64,000 nt of DNA, taken from Allantophomopsis cytisporea (Eukaryota; Ascomycota; Leotiomycetes; Phacidiales; Phacidiaceae). Under the pieces are notes generated by a model that was not told the DNA's origin, searched no databases, and worked only from the letters and a program-made list of their open reading frames with translations. Made by a program: the position numbers and the translations under genes. Below are positions 1-11,457 of the stretch, piece by piece. Numbering within the stretch: the first letter of the stretch is position 1; each line of letters starts with the position of its first letter. The stretch spans positions 930,001 through 994,000 of the forward strand of contig CP103028.1 in the NCBI GenBank assembly GCA_024752435.1, read 5' to 3'.

Positions 1-2319
1 CAAGTGTCATGAAGCCAATAGCATTACCACCATGAAGCTTGAATTGCGCATCACCGACCAAACTGGCGATCCATAATTCTTCGGAATCTACATCTGCACC
101 AACGAAACAATAACCGGGTGGAGCGCGAACCATAGATTTGAGCTCTGACCCAACTCGGTTCTTCTTCGCGTTGCTTGCCGTGAGCCAGGTATTCTCAACA
201 GCTCGTCTGGTGATGGTACCCATAGGAATGACTTGAGGCAAGATATATCCCGTCTCTACCTTTTCCGATGTGGTGGCCTCTTTCGATGTTGTGGGAACCT
301 TCGCTCCATCTTTTCCATATACGACCATCTGCGACATGATACGATCTCGAGCACTGATCCAGTAAGAGCAAGAAGCGTTCATTTCAAGAGCTTCTTTCGC
401 ATAAGCATATTCGGATGATAAGATACCCTGCTCAAAATATGCCATGTAGCTCTTAGCCATTGGGTTTCCGCATCTCGCTGTTGGACCGTCCTTATGAGGC
501 AGCTTGAAGTAGACATGGTTTCGATCGTCTCTGAGTTTTATATCTTCCTCATCAAATGCAGTGCATTCCTGCATGTTGGCAGAGTACTTGTGAGCTTCGT
601 CCAAAGGTACACGAAAAGTCCAAGAATATTTGTCGGTCCATACCAGAGGATGGCCATCCCACGACAATCTCAACATAATAGGAGCAATTCTTGTCCGAAC
701 AGAAATCCCAATTGGGGAATTACTCTTTGGGAACAAGTCTTTGTACCACTTTGGCTTTCCAGGCATTTTTTGCCTTGCTGCTGGCCGCGGGCCTTCACCC
801 TTCTTTCCTTTTACCATTTTGACCTCCTGTCCAGACCAATCCAGTTGGCTGAGCCATGGATCGTCAGCCCACTTTTTCTCATCGTCCTTAATTTCCAATG
901 CTTTCTCCGTCAATGCAATAAGGCGTTCTTGTACCGCATCGCGGAGTTTCTGGTATGTAGCTTCTGCATTGTTGATATATGCATCCCACGACCTGTCCAC
1001 AGGGAGAATGACCGAAGACAAGTGTCTTAGTGCAGCGAAGCTGACAGGATGTGGGCATACTCGAAGGAAGTTCCGAAAAACAATTGAATAGACTTTGTGC
1101 GTGATTGAAACATCTGCAGCACAGTAGTCGAGTAACTCATCTAACTTCCCTCGAATTCCTGCTCGATCCAATTCACCAAATGTATCCCGAGCAGCTTTAT
1201 CAATTGTGACGTCAAGATGAAATTTTGCTACATCTCTCAGTGAGTTGATGGAGCTTCGACCTACCCAGAGCTCTTCCTCTTCCTCCGTAAGAGAGCGATT
1301 ACCAAGTAACGTCGCAAGCTCTGCATTGTCGGTCTCGCCAGCAATCTTATCCCTTAACTCACGGTTCTTCTTATGTTTCATCCAAGTTGGCCGTTGTCGT
1401 GAACACATCCCGTTAACAGCAACATGTAATGACATTGTATCCAGAAACGAATTCTTCGATTGCTTAAAATCATACTCCTCCTTGATGCGCGCCCTATCAT
1501 ATCCAATGTTATGTCCCACAATAATTCGATGCTTCGTTGGATCACCCAGAGGAATAAGTTGTCGGTCATTCTCAGTTTCTCCAAGTAACCAAGGAGAAAG
1601 CCAAGCATACCACGCATCTGGACTGACAGCGCAAGCCATTACTGCAAAGGAACTCTCTTTCCACATAACTTCGGTATCGAAACATAACATTTCCTCTTGT
1701 GGCGCATCAACAGCCTCTGTCCGTCCGTCGCTGTAATATTTGGTCCATCCACTTTTCTGTACCCATTGTCTTGGCTGCGGTGGGGGGCTCGAAATCGCAA
1801 ACTTTTTTGCGTATGTAAGATATGGTTCTGCGGCATCGACGCCTAATTTGTAAAAATGTTCATCAAGGGTCGCTCCTTGCAGAGGAGGCAAGTCGAAGCC
1901 GATCGGATCATTATTGTCGGTATTCTTGCCGAGGAGTTGATGTCTTTGTAGGTGGTCTTTTGAGAGTGCAACGAGTTCTGGTGGCGGTGGTGTGGTACCC
2001 TTGAAAATTTGAGAGTATACATGTTCACTCAGTTGCTGTACTCCAATCTCATTGAATCGAGCTTTGGAGGGTCCTATAATTCTTCAGTAGGTATTCTATG
2101 ACAGCCTGTATGTTCTTGGGGGACATTTAGAAGGCATGACTGACGTGCAAGAGATGCTGGAGCACTCGGTTTTTCTTGCTGTGGTATTGTTGCCTCTGTC
2201 GCATAGTGTCGCGCCAAATGAGTATTTCTCAATATACATTTTCCTTGCGCCCGATTTGCAAGCCTGATAAAGGCAGTGCAAGGTCTGGGAACATAACCTG
2301 AGCGTGTTGAACAAAGCAT
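1..2319 (-). CDS. MIP1: Mitochondrial DNA polymerase gamma catalytic subunit (3' end outside window)
   Basis: Family A polymerase that replicates mitochondrial DNA. About 749 N-terminal residues are present; the rest of the polymerase domain runs off the left edge. The ATG at 2319 opens a basic, Arg/Ser-rich presequence ending near RHYATEA, typical of a matrix-targeting signal. A 71-nt intron (2074-2144, GTCAGT...TTATAG) joins exon 1 to a reading frame that stays open to position 1. Visible motifs are Exo I (CFDTEV, about residue 185), Exo II (GHNIGYDRARIKEEY, about 244), Exo III (YCAADV, about 374) and the start of polymerase motif A (GADVDSEELWIASL, about 714). Proofreading and polymerase parts are therefore both represented. 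The intron is inferred from the frame change and consensus sites. It is divergent from the Slx8-like gene, with a 431-bp shared upstream region. Confidence 0.95.
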
Positions 2320-2750
2320 ACTAGAGGTTCAGCAGATAAATGTCACCGCATAGTGGTGGTTCAGAGGTAATTGTGGAAGTTCATTTCAATGTTGAGTTTT
2401 GAGGTAGTCGAAGATGCTGTTGCAATCTCGTGACGTTTACAGTATGAAGGGTCGCTCTTAATGTAACTTTACTTTCTGCCTCTAGTAGCATTACGCTGTG
2501 GTGCTGCGCTGTTCCTGACATAAGCTGACTTATCGCCTCGCCTAGTCGGGCCTTGATCACGATAGCGGCCGCGCTGTTGCCGATGACTTCAATGGGCAGA
2601 TGCGCCCTCGACGACAAAAGAGAAATGTAGAAGAACAACGACGACAAAGCCCACAATCCCACATCCAAGCCATACAAAGGGGAGGTGATTGGGGAGGAGT
2701 CCTGTATCTTGCTCTTGTGAACCATTACACACGACCACAGTCGTAAAAGA
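2320..2750. promoter_or_regulatory. Divergent intergenic region, MIP1 / SLX8-like
   Basis: This 431-bp stretch separates two divergently oriented housekeeping genes and must hold both promoters and 5' leaders. I see no clear TATA box. Reading frames across it look like chance or antisense frames and have no recognisable domain. Confidence 0.5.
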
Positions 2751-3860
2751 ATGCCTCCACAACACCAAGATAACGATGATCCCTTTGCCTCACCTTTGCC
2801 ACGATTCTCGCAGAACAATTATATGCAGTCACCATGGAGCGCTTCATCCCAAGGCTCCGCCGACCATCTCAATATATCCCTGACGCTGCCTTCGCTTACT
2901 CCTGGTGATCTGGCGGAACAGCCCAGTCTCTACGAACGTCTCGATGCCCAGTCATCATTTCAGCCTCCTCCACGTCTCCCTTCCCCGGCAGCACGCTCCC
3001 ACTCATTCAACATATTCCCCGCGCAGGCGCGCAACTTACACGCACAACGACCGCGACCTATCGAGCCGCCACCCAACGCAGGACCAGATATATTCGCATA
3101 TGGTCCACGATCTCCTCGCCCAGAATCTCCTGATCCCTTCGAATCACCTCTTCTGGCGCCTATACGATCACCCATTCTCCACACACGTGCATCCAGCATT
3201 TTTGACTTGACTGACGACATCGTTGATCTTACTGAGGATCCCTCTCCAGCAGCGGCTGCAGAAACATCACAAAAATCAAATAACAACATGTCCGCCCGGA
3301 CTCGCAATCTGACTGCTCAGGGCGAAAATAGTAATCGAAAACGGTTACGAACGTCGGACAGTAGTCCGTCGAGCTCACCGAAGATAAAGAAAGCAAAGCT
3401 AGAAGATGTAAAGGCAGAGGCAGAGGGAGAGGCAGAGGCAGTAGATGTTGAGGATTATCACAAGGAGCAGGAAGAGAAGGCTGCGAAACAAGCAGAGCTG
3501 GTGAAGCAGCAGGAGAAAGAAGAGCGGGAGAAGCCGGTGAAGTTGGCCTCATTCCAGTGCATTATCTGCATGGACAATCCGACAGATCTCACTGTGACAC
3601 ACTGTGGTATGTTGCAGATCTACACCACATATTGTTACACTTAAGTACTCACATTCACAGGTCACCTCTTTTGTTCATTCTGTCTTCACGAGGCTCTCCA
3701 TGTCGGCGGCGGAAAGAAGTCATGCCCGGTTTGTCGACAGGAAGTGTCAGTCAAACCAGACCCGAATAATCCCGGTGCAAGTTCAACTAAGAAAGGCTAC
3801 TACCCTCTTCGAATGAAGCTCATGACGGCGAACAAGAAAGGAAAGCAGCCTGCCCGTTGA
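2751..3860 (+). CDS. SLX8: RING-type SUMO-targeted ubiquitin ligase, Slx8-like
   Basis: Predicted nuclear E3 ligase that ubiquitinates SUMO-modified proteins in genome maintenance. The 351-residue product has a long disordered Ser/Pro-rich N-terminus. Two tandem SUMO-interacting motifs follow at about residues 148-163 (SIFDLTDD, then DIVDLTED). Next come a basic Lys-rich patch, an acidic/charged segment and a C-terminal C3HC4 RING (FQCIICMDN ... HCGHLFCSFC ... CPVCRQ, about 269-312). One 54-nt intron (3607-3660, GTATGT...TTCACAG) falls exactly in the RING at His-Cys-Gly and restores the second half of the finger. Tandem SIMs plus a C-terminal RING is the RNF4/Slx8 arrangement, so the family call is strong. 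The exact orthologue name is inferred. Confidence 0.85.
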
Positions 3861-4057
3861 AATTTTTGTCACGCATCGATTGTTTTTGCAGCATAGCATG
3901 GATTCGTGGATAGGCGTTGATTTGGGAATACCAGGCATGGATTGAGTGAATTGTAAGGATCAGGAAAGAGGACAGGCGTACAGGAAATCTAGGCAGTATG
4001 AGACAGGAACAATGCCATCATGATTAATGGAACTTGTAAGTTCAGGCTATTCTCTGC

Positions 4058-5575
4058 TCAGCGTTCTAAAGTATTTCTCCTGCTCTTGTCAGCCCGCGGA
4101 TCCCTTCTCCCAAGAATTGCCTCGAGAGCCTGCATAAGTGCCTTCCCATCATAAAGCATTCCAGTCCTACCCTTCCGCCCGTATATCCGCACACATTCAA
4201 TTCCAACATCTCTCAGCCTCCCCCTGTCCACCTTTGGTGTCCCCTCGCCCTCCAAGTGAATAACATGCGTAACGTATTCACTCCACTCAATCTCTGGCAC
4301 GGCCATACGACCCCTGGAACTAGCACATGCACCCGCCACCGCTTCAACGAACTCCCACGCGCCAAATGGCCTATCAGCCGGGCCAGTCTCACGATCCAAG
4401 CTGCCATTCAAAATCAAAATCTTAAAGCGCAATCTTGAGATCGCCTCCCCAACGCCACGCAGTATCAAGCACGGGATAATAGACGTATAGAGCGACCCAA
4501 TGCTATAAACTGCACAATGACTGCGCTCCAGCGCCGAAATTACTTCCGGGTTGGGTGACGGCCTGATCTCTTGCCCGTACGGGTTGATGTACCAGATGCG
4601 TTCGATGCGTGTTGGCAACTCCTCCACAACGTCCTTGGCGAACTCGATGTTCGGCCTGCGAAGCGTTGGGAGCGAGCCTGGCAGTGAGCCATCTTCGACG
4701 CGGTCATACTCCGAGAGTTCTTTGCTGAGGCGGCGGGACGATGTCGGTGACATTAGCTCGGCGTCTGCATCTGTGGCGGCTGGCACGGCTGTGCTGGTTG
4801 TGGGGTGCGAGATGGCATTCTGACCGGTGATTATAGTCCCATCCGCTAGTCCGGCGGAGATGTGGTGTGAGAAATTACTGTTGATTGCGGGGATCACTTT
4901 TACGCTGGAGTCAATGCCTGTTATGCTGGCAAGGAGGTAGATGGCAGACTCGAAACTGCCGCTGAAGAGTCGGGCTCCGGTTAGGAAGAGGTTGCCTACT
5001 GAAGCGGATTGGAAGTTGAAGATGCTGGATGGGCGTGCTCTCTTGACAATTTCGAGATTGAGGAGATTCAGGAAGGACCTGATGAGTTCTTTTTTGGATG
5101 GGGTGATATGTGCCCACAGGGGGGAAGTGGATTCAACTATGCTGAGCCATTCTAGGCGTGCTGTTGTGGGGTTACTTGGGAGACGGTGATTGAAAAGAGC
5201 TTTGATAGCGGTTCGTTCTGGGTCGACTTGACCAGCTGAGGGCTCGGGGATGAGACGGACGAGTCGACCTAGACATGGTAAGTACTGTTTTGATATGCAA
5301 AATTTGCCATTGAAAGTATGGAATAGTAAATACTTCGGCAGTCTCCTATTCCTGGGCCACCAAATACACGAATCAATTCACTCGAACTCCCACCATTATC
5401 ACTGATGGGTATGACACTGAAGATTGATAAGCAAGTGCAGACGGCTGGTGAGTATATAGAACAATACTTACTAGTTCAATGAAGCATGCTTGTCTTTTGC
5501 CACTTGACCAAAGATGTCAACCAGATTATTGGCTGCACTTCCTCCAGAAAAGACGACAATGTTTTGGTTAAACAT
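4058..5575 (-). CDS. CofD/UPF0052 family protein
   Basis: 465-residue protein of the CofD-like (2-phospho-L-lactate transferase fold) family. Three exons are inferred: 5472-5575, 5334-5416 and 4058-5268, with introns of 55 and 65 nt. The N-terminus has the nucleotide-binding-like strand NIVVFSGGSAANNLVDIFG, then PISDNGGSSSELIRVFGGP and RSRLVRLIPE. A middle GNLFLTGARLFSGSFESAI segment follows, and IWYINPYGQEIRPSP plus SIGSLYTSIIPCLILRG lie in the C-terminal half. These are the conserved blocks of fungal UPF0052 proteins. Bacterial and archaeal CofD makes coenzyme F420, which fungi are not known to produce, so the reaction here is unknown. The start at 5575 places the first strand at the N-terminus; an in-frame ATG at 5686 is the alternative. 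Confidence 0.85.
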
Positions 5576-6230
5576 TATATAGTTTGACGAGGTGATTTTA
5601 AAATGTTGGAAGTAAACCTGTTTAGTATCACGTGCTCTCTCTGTGGTCTGCCTGGCAAGGGTGTAATTAAGCGTGACAAGAAGCAACAGAAGGACGAGAT
5701 CAAAGACCGGAGGATATGTGCAATCTAGATTTTTTTCTTCTTCTCTTTCTTTCTAATATAGGATGACCTGACACCTTGTATGCTCGATGTCTGTATATGA
5801 GAATAATATAGATAATAAAGACAGGTGTTAATTTGAAAATCACGCAAATATGAGCAATTGCTTGATGCCAGGTGGTTTGTACATATTTCCACGACGTAAA
5901 TCGAAGCTTCTGTCAGTCCCCAGATCGACAGGCTTGGCATCGATCGCTTAACACCTGACTCCACCAACAAGATCAGCCTCAAAGCTTGCTGATCCCTTAT
6001 CATCATGGATAAGGAAATCTTGATTTGAAGCTGCGCATTTCGAGTTTCATGATACTTGTTTCATTGTACGACATTTGTAACGTTCATGCCATAGTAACAT
6101 TGTATTGTCTTTCTTCAGGTATGTTCACTGACTTCACTTCCAAGAACAATGCCACAGCTTCATTCCAATTGCTTCGAGATATCATTTAACGCCCCTAATC
6201 AACCGTAGCCTTGTCATCGCATCAGGAAGA
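5576..6230. other. Intergenic, divergent promoter region
   Basis: Lies between the CofD-like gene (minus) and the CorA gene (plus), so it carries both upstream regions. It is AT-rich, with a polypyrimidine tract around 5725-5760. The 93-codon minus frame at 5725-6006 has no family features and was not called. Confidence 0.5.
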
Positions 6231-8265
6231 ATGACTTCGACGCAACATCTTCCTCCTGTTCAGGAAGGAGATAGACCTTTCCCTTCTCCAGATCAGCATG
6301 TACAATATGGTTCTTCGACGCCAATTTCACCGGGTGGTCGAGGCCGCTCAAATTCTGAGCGTCCCGATCGTACGTCATTCCAATCTGAACCTGAACTTCA
6401 CAATTTATCGCCAATACTTACGCACCGCCGCACGAACACCTCCAGAAGTCAGATGCGTACGGCGCATACATATTCCACTCGGCCGCAGATAGGGGCTGAG
6501 CCTGGTCTCGACCCATCTAAACACAACGGTGGTCGAGCACATAGTCCAGATCTACATGAAGAATGTACAATTCTGGCGGTGGATTATAGCGAGGAAGATA
6601 TGATAATGCATACGAAACATAATGGTAATCTAGCAGAGTTTCTTGCAAAGGAGAAAGAGGATTGGGTCAAGGTTCGCTTCATTAGTGTTTGTGGACTCAG
6701 TTGGGATGTTATTCAGACGATTGGCAAGTGGAAGAACCTGCATCGGTTGAGTATTGAGGACCTGGTGAATGTAAGAAATAGGACTAAGGTAGATTGGTGA
6801 GTTTTTCAAGGCTATATTAGTGGAAGAGTGCTGATGAAGTAGGTATTCCGATCATACTTATATTGTGTTGACCTTACAGAAACTTGTACATCTTCATAGC
6901 GAAGAGTCTGAGACTGATAGCGATTCTGATTCCGAAGACTCTACAATAGAAGGTGTCATGCCAAAGAACAAGCGCGGACCAATCCACAAGGCACTTCGCA
7001 AGATGTTCCGAAGTCGCAAGTCTTCAGCTTCAACTACGTCAAAAGAACCAGATGTGAAAATTCAAGAAAAGAGCCAGCTTCCGAACGGTATCGTGCGTGC
7101 ACACACTTTTGGTGCTGAAGGAGCCCAAGTGAAGAAACTCCGTACTCTGCAGAGATATCATGGAGGACCAAACCAGGAGCGCACAGAATATATGGAAGCG
7201 AGATCCCCCCTTCAGGCAAAGGGGCTTGCTGTCAGCGCAGAACAAGTGTCTATTTATTTAACCTCAGGTAATCACATCTTAATTTTTCGATGATCGTAGA
7301 ACTGACTGTGGACAGATAATTGTGTAATATGCTTCTTCGAATCATCGGCTGAAGACATTGAAACACCAATTTTACATCGTCTTACGGAGCCAAACACAAT
7401 TCTCCGCCGTTCTTGTGATGCCAGCATGTTAACTCAAGCCCTCATCGATGCGATTATCGACCTTGCTATCCCTGTCAATTCAGCATATCAAGATGCTATC
7501 GGTGATTTGGAGATTAATGTATTGACAACACCTGATATTCAAGTACAACTCCCCAATTCCAATCCTACTATAAGATCTTATTGACTAAATTTCTCAAGCA
7601 TACCAAATCCCTGTATATCATCACATCGGAAATATCACAAATGCGCGCTCTCATTTTCCCCATTATCAACCTTGTCAATTCCCTTCGCGATCACAAATCT
7701 AAAGCCATTTCTTCACCTTCACCACGCTTGGGTGCAATGTCAAGTGGTGTGACGATTTCCGCCCTCACAAATACTTACCTAGGTGATGTAGAAGACCACT
7801 GCATTCTCATCACCGAAAGTCTGGACCAAATGCGTCGTAGCGCGGACGGCATGATTGATTTGATCTTTAATACTATAAGTTCGTTCCCCAGTACCACCAT
7901 TCTTACCTCTATAACCCCTCACTCCCATTTTAAAGCCGACATATGTCATGGAGATAGATTAACAGTCCATCTTAGGCGCATTCCAGAACGAATCCATGAA
8001 ACAACTAACAATTGTTACCATCCTCTTCCTTCCGCTGTCCTTCCTCACAGGTTATTTCGGTATGAATTTCACGAATTTTAGCAGCATAAATAACAACGAG
8101 AGCTATTTCTGGGAGATTGCGATGCCCGTTGCCATCGTTGTCGCGTTGTATCTCATGCGTGGCCCGATTTGGCGTACATTGAGAGGTAGGAAGGATCGTA
8201 GGGGAATTACGAAGAGGAGAGAATTGAGATTGAGTGGGGAGAAGAAGCAGAAGAAGAGGATGTAA
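6231..8265 (+). CDS. CorA-family magnesium transporter (Alr1/Mnr2 type)
   Basis: Predicted divalent cation channel of 595 residues in five exons: 6231-6796, 6843-7267, 7316-7542, 7599-7878 and 7976-8265. The four introns are 46-97 nt. A long, disordered Ser/Pro-rich cytosolic N-terminus is followed by the CorA cytoplasmic domain (DHTYIVLTLQKLVHLH; VICFFESSAEDIETPIL; SLYIITSEISQMR). The C-terminus has two membrane helices with the signature FLTGYFGMNF, which retains the selectivity GMN triplet. The second helix (about FWEIAMPVAIVVALYLM) is followed by a very basic tail. The last intron (7879-7975, GTTCGT donor, CTTAG acceptor) restores AFQNESMKQLTIVT just before TM1. Plasma-membrane versus vacuolar location cannot be told from sequence. 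Confidence 0.9.
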
Positions 8266-8862
8266 ATACGAAATGAGAGGATAGAGGTATGAGCAGTCAA
8301 TGCTGGAAACATGTGGCATGATGTATATATAAAAGTAATGTCTGTTAAGAGATGATGATCTATACCCTTACTCACGTAGACACTCTGATGTCAAGCTGTA
8401 GAGCTTAAATTCATGTTCAATGTATTCATGCAGATTCTTTCCTTTCAGCCTCACATGACGTCTTTTGTGAAGCTGGTGTTTTCTGTGTATGCTCATGTTG
8501 AAAGGGGGAGAGGGTAGCTTTCGTTAATAAATAAGGTAGATGTCAATAACGAACGCTAGATGATAGCTACCTAGGTAGCTAATTTGCGCGAAAAATATGA
8601 ACGATTGAGGATTTAACTAAGGCTAGTCGAAGAGAAGAAATCATACTCCCTGCTTTCTTAGTGAAATAAGAGCCTCTAGTTCTAATCAACCATAGAAACC
8701 TATCGATGTACAATTTATGCAAGAACTTGTAACGAATTAGACACGCGATATCAGGATGCGCAAAAGCAATTGTAAGAATACTATTCTCACATTCTTAAGA
8801 TGAATAGGTATTTGATGAGAACTAAGATACTATGAACAAGAAGTAAATATTATACATAACGC
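8266..8862. other. Intergenic between convergent genes
   Basis: 3' flank shared by the CorA and GH12 genes, which converge here. AT-rich, with no frame or RNA that I can support. Confidence 0.5.
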
Positions 8863-9720
8863 TTAGTTAACAGTAACGGAGTAAGCGTAAGTATGGAGAA
8901 CAGCATCGGTACCTAAAGAGCACATCAGCATACTATTCACAAAAAAATGAAATAAAGATAATAACATACCAGAGAAAGGCTCAGTACCACTCTGGATACT
9001 AGTAACGACCTGGCTGGAGCTGACGCCCTGGTTCTCAGTGAGGTAGGTGAAGAAGTCCAAAAGATCACCGTCGAAGTCACCGAGATGGGAAGGGGCGACG
9101 AAGGAGTAGACAGTGGTGTCGCCGTTGGGGCCCGAGTAGAGGCTCCACTTCGTGCCGGCGATCGTGGGGGTGTCGATGGTAGATCCCGTGGAGGAGATTG
9201 GACCGGCGCCACCGTATGCGCCGAGCCAGACCATGATCTCGTACTCGTTGTCGGAGCTGGCGGTTGGGGCGAGCCACATGTCGTAGGAGACATCTGCGAC
9301 GATGTCGGTACCGGTGTATCTGAGATGATTATTAGCTAGGGGTTTTTACTTTTATTTAGAGGATTTTGCATACCTCCAGGTCCACTTCGATGGGATGGAG
9401 GAGATGGCGGAGATGGCCTTGTTGACGCTCTCAAGTGCTACGTTGGAGTAGGACTTGACGGATCCGGCACCACCAGCCCAGGTCCAGCTGGTAGACCAGA
9501 CTACAGAGTTGCCGGTAAGGGAGGTGAAAGTCGTGCACTGAGATCCAGAGGTTGCTTCACTGGCACCCCAGTTGTTCTGGTAGATGGTATAGGCGCCTGT
9601 CTCCATGCTTCCCCAGCTATCGCACATGGTGGTGGCACGCTTCTCCATTGCCACTGGGGTTGGGGAGGCCATTACTGCAGCTGCCAGCACTGCTGACATG
9701 ATGGATGAGGTGAACTTCAT
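8863..9720 (-). CDS. Secreted GH12 endoglucanase/xyloglucanase
   Basis: Secreted 248-residue glycoside hydrolase family 12 enzyme that cleaves beta-1,4-glucan or xyloglucan in plant walls. Three exons: 9374-9720, 8970-9319 and 8913-flanked 8863-8912, with introns of 54 and 57 nt. A signal peptide (about residues 1-19) leads into CDSWGSMETGAYTIYQNNWG, the usual GH12 start. The catalytic pair is visible: nucleophile Glu143 in YEIMVWLG and acid/base Glu229 in SGTEPFSG. Size matches single-domain GH12 proteins, with no CBM. The second intron lies just after the acid/base motif, and the last 16 codons complete the terminal strand. Substrate preference cannot be assigned from these motifs. GH12 enzymes are often plant-induced; no regulatory site is claimed. 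Confidence 0.93.
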
Positions 9721-11457
9721 TGTGAGGATTAATATGTAATGAAAGAATTTAGTCGAGTATAGACAGTATTGGAATGAAAAGATGCAAACGTTGAAAAGAT
9801 TGTGGCTGCAGAAGGAAAGATTTGCAGCTGGACGAGGAGATCTTCTTATATGTACTACTCAACTTTCTACGTATCCACATTTATACTTGTACAATACGCG
9901 TTTTTAATAAGATCGTTTATAGTTTCAAGCAACGGGAGACATCATGACACCAATCAGAACTGGGACTCCTTGTTTGTATCCATACCTTGAGGCGTATCTC
10001 GGATAGAGTGGGAAAAAGCCATAAACGGTGCCATGTGGTGACGGTATGGGCGTCCAAGAAATCCGCATCAATGGGAACTTCCGAGAACCCTTCGTATTTC
10101 GGTGTCGGACAGACCAGACCTTTCATTTATGTCTCACAGTCCATCGCTCGTGGAATAAGCTTGAATACTACATCGGATCGATTCCCGACGTCAAAGGTTC
10201 GTCTTATGGTTGGAGGCTCGCTTGCAGGTCTTGGTACGTGGCTTTGACCCCATGTTGAAAGTACTCAGGAGCATCTCTAAAGTAGTCACGTTTCTAATAA
10301 AATACCGTTTGAACGCTATCAAACCATTCCCACCAATGATAACTCATTATCCCCGACGTTGACTTTCATTCTCGCCATGTCAAGAATAGATATGTTTTTC
10401 GTTTCTCAAGGTTTGGCTAGTAAGGGGAGCAATTGATTTTGTCATTTGGAAGTATTGTAAGCTTAATCTGTAGTCTTATGGAATATATAGGAGAAGAGTA
10501 TACTGTACAGCTAAGTGGGTGACGGAGTGCATTGATACTTGGTGAGAAGTTATCTAACCGTGCAAAAGTAACATCGTAAAGGTACGAAAGAGCATTATTG
10601 AGAGCCACAACGAATGTTATTCTCTATTCGCTTTCGGAATTTCGTCGGCAAGCACATTTACTTCTCCGATTTTTTATTTATTTTTGTTTATTTTTCGCAG
10701 GTTATCAGATCATATGATATCACCGTTGAACATAGTGCCTTTCTTCTGTGGATGTAAATGTTACTGTGATAGATATCACTACTCGACGCGACACGTAACA
10801 ACGTAACTTCGCTTGGCTCTATCGATATTGTTTGCATGTCCAGGCACGCGTGTACTTGCATTCTCCACTTACTTGTCCCCTTTCCTCGCAACTAGCACAA
10901 GTAAGCGAGCCAGACAATCAAGACAAAATAGATAAGCAGGTGTGATGATAATTCTCTATACTTACAGATAATACGATGATTCTAAGGATATTTTATTGTA
11001 ATTTGTGAAAAATTTCTGAGTTTTTATTCACTATTCGATGGAAGCCTCACGGAATAAGTCTAATGTCTTTCGTGCACTGGAGGACTCTCCGATGTGAATT
11101 CCCACTTCTAACAATGTAACTACACAGTGACAAAACTTATCGTAGTTAATAACTCATGAACTGTTGTAATTGCAGCTACATTGAAAACAGTCGGTCTGTA
11201 TATGGACCGCTACTGATTACTACTGTATATCACTTCATAGATTGAACCACATTTAGGTTCAGAATACATTGATTGATATCAACTTATCAATCATTTCTTC
11301 TGCCACTGGTCCTTATATCTATGCCTGTAAATTGTCTTGAGATAGTGAATTCGAAATCCGAACCCATTTACCTATCTAAATAATTAACAAGAAAAAGGCG
11401 TCTATTTTTCTGTCTGCATTTATAGGAATTCTATGGAAATCAAGGGAATCGAGAAAA
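9721..11457. other. Intergenic, 1.7 kb
   Basis: Upstream region of the GH12 gene and 3' flank of the GMC fusion gene. A TATATAAG-like box on the minus strand near 9845-9852 sits about 125 bp before the GH12 ATG. The frames at 9917-10258 on both strands are short and featureless. I see no gene. Confidence 0.45.

Noticed and set aside
494..1091. Plus-strand frames of 153-178 codons
   Set aside because: Antisense to MIP1, whose conserved motifs are on the minus strand.
2381..2818. Minus-strand 145-codon frame between MIP1 and SLX8-like genes
   Set aside because: Overlaps the SLX8-like start, lies in the shared promoter and has no domain.
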